From positions 34,587,115 through 34,651,114 of the forward strand of contig JBANSL010000012.1 in assembly GCA_037127255.1 (NCBI GenBank): a stretch of 64,000 nt of DNA. Direction: 5' to 3'. The translations under genes were made by a program, and so were the position numbers. The DNA is from Persicaria tinctoria. Lineage: Eukaryota; Streptophyta; Magnoliopsida; Caryophyllales; Polygonaceae. Under the pieces are notes generated by a model. That model worked only from the letters and a program-made list of their open reading frames with translations, was not told the DNA's origin and ran no database searches. Every line of letters starts with the position of its first letter. Position 1 is the first letter of the stretch. Below, in pieces: positions 56,806 through 64,000 of the stretch.

Positions 56806-58460
56806 CTCCCCACACTTGAGTTCTTGCTTGTCCTAAAGAAACCATAAAACATAACCATCATCTATGCATCCCACAGGAAATTCCTTCACTATTTTACTCA
56901 TCAAAAGCAACTTCAATCATAGTGCAAATATAAATAAGGCCCATAAACCTCATAACATGTATATATGAGATCAAGTAGCTTTCATGCTAAAAAATCCAAC
57001 TCAGAAAGGAAAATATGTGTTTCTCTCGCTCTCATGTGTTTAGGCTTTTAAGCATACACTCACCTCAATTCCATATACAAGTATCGAATCAAATATTAAC
57101 ATTTATACCACAAAATCTCCACCGGATACATCAAAGCAAAAGCAAGAACATCAAGAGGACTTTCGCTCAATGGAAACCTTCATAGAAGATTCCATTCGGC
57201 AGGGTTGTAATGGGACTTGGTAAAAACATAAGGGTAAGAAATTGTATTTGGTCATGTGGTGCTATTAATTCCGGGAAAATAAGATTCTTATAAACTCCCA
57301 ACATAACACAAACCAACTCAAAGGTACATCAAGCTCTCAATATAACACAACTCTCAACATAATATAACAATATGCTAAATAATCCTCCAAATAACACAAC
57401 TCTCATAAATATATCAATAAACTCCAATAATCATCTCAAAATCTCAAATATGCTCATATATGTGCATATACAACACCCAACCAAATAATCTCTCAACCAT
57501 ACATCAATCCAACTCCCCATATGTAAAAATGAATAACATAGGCTCTTTATTTTATTTTATTTTATTTTTCGAAACTGTTTTTTTTACTTGAGCCAAAATA
57601 ATGATAATAATATGCATAATATGAGGGAACTATAACCACATAACATTACATCTTTTCCAAAACCATAAATCATAACAAACTCACACTTTAGCTTCTTCCT
57701 CCATAACATAACTCCAAATGGATTTCCATAACCAATTCTAAATCTTAATTTCTCCGGGGAGGGTAAAACTTATCATAGGCTAGGATTAATGCATTTTTGT
57801 GGAGCTTACAAATAAAAATAGGCTAAATGCTCAAATTGGTTTCAAAACAAGATATAACATAGGGTAGACATGCATGGATAAAATGTGGCTAAAAGGTGCC
57901 TCTATCATTTGAACTTATCAATCAATGATCATGTATATAATCGACCTCGAAAATAGATAACCATGTCAATACTCAAAGATAAATGTATAGGAAGAGTAAA
58001 TCACACAACAAAAGCAATTACCTATGCCAAGTCAAAATTCTCACTAGGACAATTTCTTGTTGAATATCAAGCATGCTCACAAACTTAGATCATACATGCT
58101 CAATTACCTATGCCAAGTCATATTCCACATAAAAACAATTTTAAAGACAAGGTCAAATCATTCCAGAATTCCATGGGATATATAAGATTGTGCTAGAATA
58201 AAGTTGATAGGATAAACTCAAAATAGATGGGTATCTTTAATAACACATATATGTAATGGATGAAAACTCTTTTTTTTTTCCTTTCATTTTTTGCAATATT
58301 TTATATTTTTTTTTTGGTTTTTTGACATTTTATAACAAATAAATTGAACATGATGCATGAATTAAAACTAAAACTTCAAACATAAATAAAATAAAATAAA
58401 TAACTTAAAAATTAAACATAGAACATAAAATAAACATGAACTAAACTAACATTACACTAA
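56806..58460 (-). mobile_element. Athila-like internal region (3' part), third element
   Basis: CCTCCCCACACTTGAGTTC and TTGTCCTAAAG at the left match the element at 32583. GGGTTGTAATGGGACTTGG near 57204 and GTGGTGCTATTAATTCCGGG near 57267 match both other elements. It is non-coding and is interrupted by the LINE starting at 58461; the gag-like part is not in the window. Confidence 0.7.
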
Positions 58461-58494
58461 TTTTTTGATTAAGTAAGAATTCAGTAGGCCAGGG

Positions 58495-58902
58495 CTAACC
58501 TGGCGAACCGAGAGCATCCTTTCGGATGAGATCACGAAGATCTTTATGTTGTTTTATATGAGAGGCAGGAATACCGTGGCCAAGGTGTGCGACCTTGTCC
58601 GCCACTTTATTCCGAAGGCATCCAATGTGGTTGATTTTGATCCCACCCCGAGAAAGGAGTAAGGATTGGATATCTGAAATTATTGTTTCTATATGCCATG
58701 GAGGCTTCCAGATTTTTTTGATAGCGTTGACCACCGAGAGGCAATCTCTCTCAATAGAACACTGTTCAATATTTTTTGAGATAGCCATATTAGCCCCAAT
58801 AAGAACAGCCCTAGCTTCTGCTTCCACCGGAGTTTGGTGGTTGAAAAACTGTTGATGAACCAGCAAGGCGGGCCCGTATGGTCCCTTCTTGGCTTCACCC
58901 AT
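58495..58902 (-). pseudogene. LINE RNase H domain
   Basis: 135 codons: VEAEARAVLIGANMAISKNI, IERDCLSVVNAIKKIWKPPW, HIGCLRNKVADKVAHLGHG, and the tail HKDLRDLIRKDALGSPG. The usual Asp after Glu-Gly is preceded by R rather than G (IERDC), a tolerated variation. The first beta strand is in another frame (58689-59081). Confidence 0.85.
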
Positions 58903-59538
58903 CTCTCATGTTTCGACTTCCTCTTTTTGGAGTTTCCAGATTTCTCCGTAGTGGTTTGTGGGTCATTCATCTCCGTATCATATACCTTAGCTTTTTCCCA
59001 GATCGTTTTTTGGTGAGCAACAAATTGTCTTATTTCGTCTGGTGTCGGGAATTTCCTATTTTGAAACAAGACTTGATTCATGAACCACCAAATCGACTAC
59101 CATTTAATGGCAATCAAAGATTTATTGGCAACCGGTAGCGTCATGATGTGGTTCATAAGTGGCGTCATTTGGCCCCTCGTATTGGGTGTTCGTTGGTGAT
59201 ATCATTGTACAATTTGATCTTTTAATGCTTCTGAGGTTATCATAGGACACTCGACAAACAAGTGATATGCATCCTCGTTGTGATGATTGCAAAATATGCA
59301 ACTTCTCGGAATCGGGATATTGTTCCTTGCGAGTCTGTCCTTTGTGGGTAGACCATCAAGGCTAACTTTCCACATGAATTTTTTTATTTTTGGTTTTAAT
59401 ATCTAGGTTCCACATCCAGCCGGCATGTGGGAAGTTTGTCATGTTACCCCCCCCCCTATAAGCATTTTCATAGCACTAGTCATCGTAAACCATCCCGATT
59501 TGTCTTCTTCCCAATACAAATGGTCTTTTCCTTGGTGT

Positions 59539-59542
59539 GATG

Positions 59543-59581
<39 letters not shown>

Positions 59582-59592
59582 TACATACATAC
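59539..59592. repeat. Compound (AT)n(AC)n(ATAC)n microsatellite
   Basis: AT dinucleotides, then AC, then ATAC units, lying in the zf-RVT part of the LINE and disrupting it. Confidence 0.95.
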
Positions 59593-60301
59593 ATCCATGA
59601 TTTCATGAACAATGTTTTGTGGTACATAGGCAGCTAGGGCTTCGCATTCTCATTTTCCTTCTTTAATGAACTTTGCCACTTTGAAACTTTTTGTGTTGGT
59701 TTGGGGAGAAATTCCCATACAACTGAAGGAGTCCGAACCGCACCACCGGTCATTCTAGAAACTAACTGATTCACCATTACAGATATTCCACACCAGGCCT
59801 TTGCGAAAGAGAGGAATGAGTTTACTTAGTTTACTCCACTGCCAAGAAGCAGCATCACATCTTCGGTATTCAAGGATGGATTTATTTTTTAAGTATTTTT
59901 GGTTTGTTATTGCTACCCAAATGTTCGTTGGTTCTGCCAGAATTTTTCAGAGAAGTTTTAGTTGCAGGGAAATATTGATGTTGCTCATTTTGCTGAGACC
60001 CATACCCCCCAACCGCTTTGGTTTGCATATCTTATCCCAACTAATAAGCGGGGAGTGCTGTAAATCTTTATTCAAGAAGAAAGTTCTGTTAATTCTATCC
60101 AATTCTTTATGGATTGTTGAGGGCATCATGAAACTCTGCATAGTAGTTGGGTTTGGCCATTAAGTTTGATTTTATGAGCACCCCCCTCCCTTCTTGTGAA
60201 AGGGAATTAGCATGCCACTTTGTAAGTTGTTGTTCGGATTTAATAACAGTTTCTTCAAAAGTTTGTTTATTAACTCTTTCATTAACGATAGGGCAACCAA
60301 G

Positions 60302-60589
60302 TTATTTTTCTAAATTTGTTGAGTTGGGGATATTCAGAATCCCTTGAAGAATAGATCTTATTCTATCGGTTATACCTATAGAGGTTTGGAATGCCGATTT
60401 TTGGTAATTGACTCTCTGCCCCGATACAACACAGTAATCGTCAATGATGGTTTTAACCTTCTGGCAAGCCAATGACGCACTACCTTTACAGAAAATCATC
60501 ATATCATCTGCAAAGGAAAGAAAGGGGATTCTCATGGAGTTCCTAACGCATTGGAAGCCAATGACACTTTTGTCTTGGATAGCCTCCAT
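60302..60589 (-). pseudogene. LINE RT, catalytic part
   Basis: 95 codons with FLSFADDMMIFCKGS, the catalytic Asp pair, and IIDDYCVVSGQRVNYQKSAF. The GLRQGDPL block lies just upstream at about 60643-60666 after a stop. Downstream frame 60141-59947 carries RICKPKRLGGMGLSK-type thumb residues in yet another frame. Confidence 0.88.
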
Positions 60590-60839
60590 TTGAAGAGCCC
60601 TAGATAGAAATTCTGCTCCAAGGATAAATAAAAATGATGACAGCGGGTCTCCTTGCCTGAGGCCTTGTTAGGGAAGGAAGATTTCTATTGGTTCGTTATT
60701 CACCAAGACTGCGTACGACACTGTTTGGATACATTCGTTGATCCAGTTGAGGAATTTTGGATGAAATCCAAAATTTTCCCTAACTTCTGATAGAAATGAC
60801 CCTTCACCCGGTCATAAGCTTTTTCCATGCTCCTTTGTG

Positions 60840-61322
60840 TTAGTTTTCATGTGCAATAAGGATGTTGTCCTGGATAGCTCTATTAGCCACGAAGGCTCCT
60901 TTCGACGGATGTGTTAGTTTTCCCATTACTTTCTTAAGCCTCTCTGTAAGAATTCTTGAGATTATTTGGTAGCTTGTATTACACAAACTAATGGGTCGGT
61001 AGTGGCTTGTTGTTATCGGTTGGTCACACTTTGGTAGTAGTGTTATGTATGTATGGTTGACTTGCCTTAACATGTGTCCCGAGGAGAAAAAAGCTTTAAC
61101 CACTTTTATAATTGATGGGCCAACGATGTCCCAGAAGTTCCTGAAAAACTCTGTTGTGATACCATCCGGGCCGGAAGACTTATTTGCTCCTTGCGCAAAG
61201 ACTGCATGTTTTATTTCTATATTAAACACCGGGCTGATAAGGAATTCGTTATCTTTGTATGTGATTTCTTCTGATATTAAATTTAAAAAATTTGTGTGAA
61301 CGGATCTATTCTCGTTTTCCAT
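60840..61322 (-). pseudogene. LINE RT, N-terminal part
   Basis: 160 codons with ANKSSGPDGITTEFFRNFWD, ITLLPKCDQPITTSHYRPIS and LCNTSYQIISRILTERL, the first conserved blocks of non-LTR RT, ending KGAFVANRAIQDNILIAHEN. The frame then shifts. A further ORF at 61488-61907 (KNIKHLSKDWNTKTF) is the usual linker preceding RT. Confidence 0.88.
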
Positions 61323-61850
61323 TTGAAATCGCTTATAGAACTCGTTTTTTACTTCTTATTTGATACTTTCTTGGCCAATAATATTTAATCCATTTGTGTT
61401 TGTCATTTCCCGAATCGCTTTCCTATTTCTTCTTCCAGATGCAATTTTATGAAAGTAACCAGAATTAGTATCTTTTAATTTCAGATGTCATCTTTTGGAT
61501 CTCTGCCTCCAATATGTCTTCTGAAATTTTAAGAGCATTTCCTTCTTTTTAATTAATCTAATTTGCTTATCCCATAATGCGTGACTGTTTTTACTACCGT
61601 TATCCATTTGTAACCGCAGTAATAGATCATCTATTTTCTTTAGTTGCTGAAATATATTTTCAAAGGTCTTCGTATTCCAGTCTTTTGACAAATGTTTTAT
61701 ATTTTTTGTTTTCTGTACTAGCTGGAACATAGCAGAACCAGCACTCGTGAGTCTCCAGGCTTGCTTGACAAGATTCTTATAATCTTTTCTTTGGAGCCAC
61801 ATATTTTCTTTGGAGCCACATGTTTTATATTTTTTGTTCTCAATGCATAA

Positions 61851-62186
61851 ACAAAAAGAACAATGAAAAATAAAATTGTGGGTGTAGGAAGCGAATAAAC
61901 TAACCAATCAATGTGAAGATGGGGTCTGGAATCCAGATCACTGGTGAAGACTATCCAGCTTTCGCAACTCAGGCTCCCTTGGTACTCCTCGTGGTCACTC
62001 AACCCTATTCTAGAATTGATGGTTCAAGACCAACTTACACACCCGGGTACGTTGTTTATATCACCTTGGTTGGTGGCCAACATATGCATTCTATCGCTTT
62101 TGGGATTTCGACATCCATGATTACAAGGCCTCACAGGCTTCGTTTGCAATTTACTCACTAACAAAAGTTACACTTGCGACTATTTT
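61851..62186. other. Unassigned segment
   Basis: Mixed-composition DNA between the LINE and the next LTR. A plus frame 61913-62161 and a minus frame 61718-62002 are open, but neither has a recognisable domain. Confidence 0.4.
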
Positions 62187-63650
62187 TGTAACGGCCCGGG
62201 ATTATGATTCCCATGTTACATTTCGAGGGATGAAACCCCTCGTTAGGATCTTGCGCCCCGAGTACAGGTTGAAGGTTTGAAATTCTACTCTAGCGTTTTT
62301 AAGCGGGATTTCATACCCAAAATTCGAAGTGAGCGCTGGACTCCCGGGGGAAGTCCCCTGTACCTATCGTAAGCCTAAGCGTGAAAACCCCATAATCATG
62401 GAAATAGCGGAATCAAGGGGTAATACAATAGTGTGCCACGACAAAGCCGAGTCAAAATCAAATCAATAAGCGTATTTATTAAAATCTAATGGGCAATGTT
62501 AGTGGGGTTAAACCATTTCTTTGCAATCGCCCAAGAGGGTTCCCACGTCACGGAAGCAAGGAACAATCATGCTGCAAAACAAACCTAAAAAATATGTATG
62601 CGGGGCGGTGTCAGACCGAAGCCCTACACAATATAATCTCAAACAAGCAGACACATACACACGCTAGTCCTAATAAAGATGCTTCTAGATGCAAGGCGGA
62701 ATATTAACACACTAACATGATCCTAAGATCAAGTGCATAAATATAATAAGGCCTTAGCACCGAATACCAAGTGGTATATCCCTCTAGAAGCAGAGGGCGG
62801 CGTAGTGGAGCTGCTGGTCGGAGACGGTGGATAGGGGGTGGGGGTAAACTGGTGGTGGGTTGGATCTAAGGATCCGTTTTCCTTTTAAATGGAATGGGAT
62901 TTGGGTGAAATAAGGAATGGGGGATTGATTTTTTTTCTTCATATGAACAAGGTTGCAGCTTGAAAAGTGGAGTAGAGAGATTGGTGTGGTGTGAAGAAAT
63001 TTGAAATGGATATAAAAGGGAAGCCTTTGGGTTGTGTTTGGGAGTGTCTAAAGGATGAGAGAGAGGGAAAATATGGGTTGTTTGGGTTTATGCGTTGGTT
63101 TCAATGTAAAGAGAAAGGGATGGATGTGCTCCTACAATCGAACCAATAGGCTACAGCCTGCAGGCAAGGGAGGTAAATGCTTTGGCATCTTTGCTTGAAT
63201 GGAGAAGCAAGGAAGTAGAGGGAGGTGAAGGCGTGGGAATGGATAGCTCAAGATAGGTAGGAAGGAGCTAGAAAGGGAGACTGAACCTGCTGGGTTTGAG
63301 CAACATGGAAAGGGAGAAAAGAAGGAAAGTAGTGTTCCCCAAAACTCAATTTTCAAATACCCGGAATAATGTCCCGAAACCCGCTCACTCAATCTTATCC
63401 CAACTCGTTTAAAATAAATTTTCTAATTTTCTAATCCGAGTTTAATAATGAAATCCGAACATCATTTTTTCAAATTCTTGACACATGAAAGCGGGGTAAA
63501 ATCTCTTTTGCATAAATTTCAAAATATGGTCGGAATCCGCTCTAAGAGTTTCGATTTCGATTTTATTAAATTGAGGGCGAGCTTTTCTTAAAATATCCGA
63601 TTTAAATTCATGTTTTCCAAAATTAAGATTTAAAAATCTGGGTCTTTACA
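62187..63650 (-). mobile_element. LTR copy 4 of the TGTAAAGG family, shortened
   Basis: Plus-strand start TGTAACGGCCCGGGATTATG and end AATCTGGGTCTTTACA. 62720-62800 matches the complement of 54140-54230 (GGGATATACCACTTG, GTGCTAAGGCCTTATTATAT). It is about 2 kb shorter than copy 3, the middle being deleted. The polypurine complement TCATCCACCTCTAAAAAC follows at 63651, so this is the 3' LTR of a minus-strand element. Confidence 0.85.
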
Positions 63651-64000
63651 TCATCCACCTCTAAAAACAAGTCTCGTCCTCGAGACTAAAACCAAAACAT
63701 GGTAGGGGAAGAAGTTGAAATAGGTGAGTCCAAGGGTCATTCCATTGATCCCGTAAGTGCCTCATAAGTGCCCCTATGAGATTCTCAAGGTATCGTCGTC
63801 ATGACCATAATATCCCCGATAGGTCGTAGCGAGAGTGTGATATGGGCCCTTACCACATCCTTACCTCGACTTCTCGGTTATATCATAACTCGAAAAGCAT
63901 TACAGCGATTCCACTAGGTCTTAGTAAGCAGTCTATAAGGGCCCCTATAAAATGCTTGTATCCACTTCGTGGGTGTCATAATGCAAGCTCGATTCGAAAA
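63651..64000 (-). mobile_element. Internal region of minus-strand LTR element, runs off window
   Basis: Matches the complement of about 50930-51299: AAGTCTCGTCCTCGAGACTA, CCCCGATAGGTCGTAGCG and CTCGACTTCTCGGTTATATC all have counterparts there. It is non-coding over the visible part and continues past the window edge. Confidence 0.8.

Larger units (their letters stand above)
58461..61850 (-). mobile_element. L1-like LINE, degraded
   Basis: The minus-strand 3' end (GAATTCTTACTTAATC plus an A run) lies at 58461. Order on the minus strand: linker and RT start (61907-61322 region), RT core, zf-RVT, RNase H. Several frameshifts and stops break the frame. A microsatellite lies at 59539-59592 and a C run at 59447-59456. 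Near 61800-61830 TTTCTTTGGAGCCACAT is duplicated. No clear target duplication was found, so the right limit is approximate. Confidence 0.85.

Noticed and set aside
61718..62161. Two ORFs beside the LINE as genes
   Set aside because: No domain; the minus frame mostly extends LINE linker sequence and the plus frame lies in unassigned DNA.

Overview
This window is nuclear DNA of a flowering plant, almost certainly a eudicot. The evidence is one intron-rich plant gene (TAF6, 12 coding exons), AT-rich intergenic DNA, and a dense mix of plant transposons: Athila-like and other long LTR elements, L1-like LINEs, Stowaway, Tourist, hAT and Mutator MITEs, and Helitrons. I cannot name the species. Only one gene looks intact. 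Everything else I can support is mobile-element sequence, gene-like fragments or unassigned DNA.

Layout. 1-2.35 kb: a non-autonomous terminal-inverted-repeat (TIR) element set in TA microsatellite. It carries GC-rich gene-like DNA and two opposed minisatellites. 2.35-6.1 kb: an LTR fragment, a 169-bp tandem duplication, a hAT terminus, and a minus-strand Helitron candidate. 6.7-14.6 kb: TAF6 on the plus strand. It has an inferred 5'-UTR exon and intron, a GC-AG intron inside the histone-fold coding region, and a Stowaway MITE in one intron; the spliced frame is open for 537 residues. 14.7-21.1 kb: nested DNA transposons, with two copies of a TAGACC-ended family invaded by MITEs and a LINE. 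There is also a hAT element inserted in a GC-rich gene-like stretch, an orphan exon-like segment, a second Helitron candidate and Tourist-like MITEs. 21.2-23.6 kb: a 5'-truncated L1-like LINE with target-site duplications (TSDs). 25.4-28.9 kb: a minus-strand LTR and a hAT MITE.

29.0-64.0 kb: an LTR-retrotransposon nest. One family (ends TGTAAAGG...CCGTTACA) has copies at 29.0, 34.7 and 51.3 kb (plus) and 62.2 kb (minus). Interleaved with it are minus-strand Athila-like elements that keep the LTR, a tRNA-Asp-type primer site, a small gag-like ORF and polypurine motifs, but show no pol. An 8.8-kb block at 33.6-42.4 kb lies between 17-bp direct repeats. It starts with an NB-ARC (plant NLR) fragment and ends with the RNase H end of a LINE. 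A solo LTR, a Mutator-like MITE with 9-bp TSD, a TRIM-like element and a further LINE complete the region.

The genes do not form a pathway: TAF6 is a housekeeping gene (TFIID and SAGA subunit) in a repeat-rich neighbourhood. I found no convincing new biological system. The best leads are the pol-less gag-ORF elements, the NB-ARC/LINE block with matching direct repeats, and the TA-bounded TIR element with opposed minisatellites. All boundaries were read by eye, without alignments.
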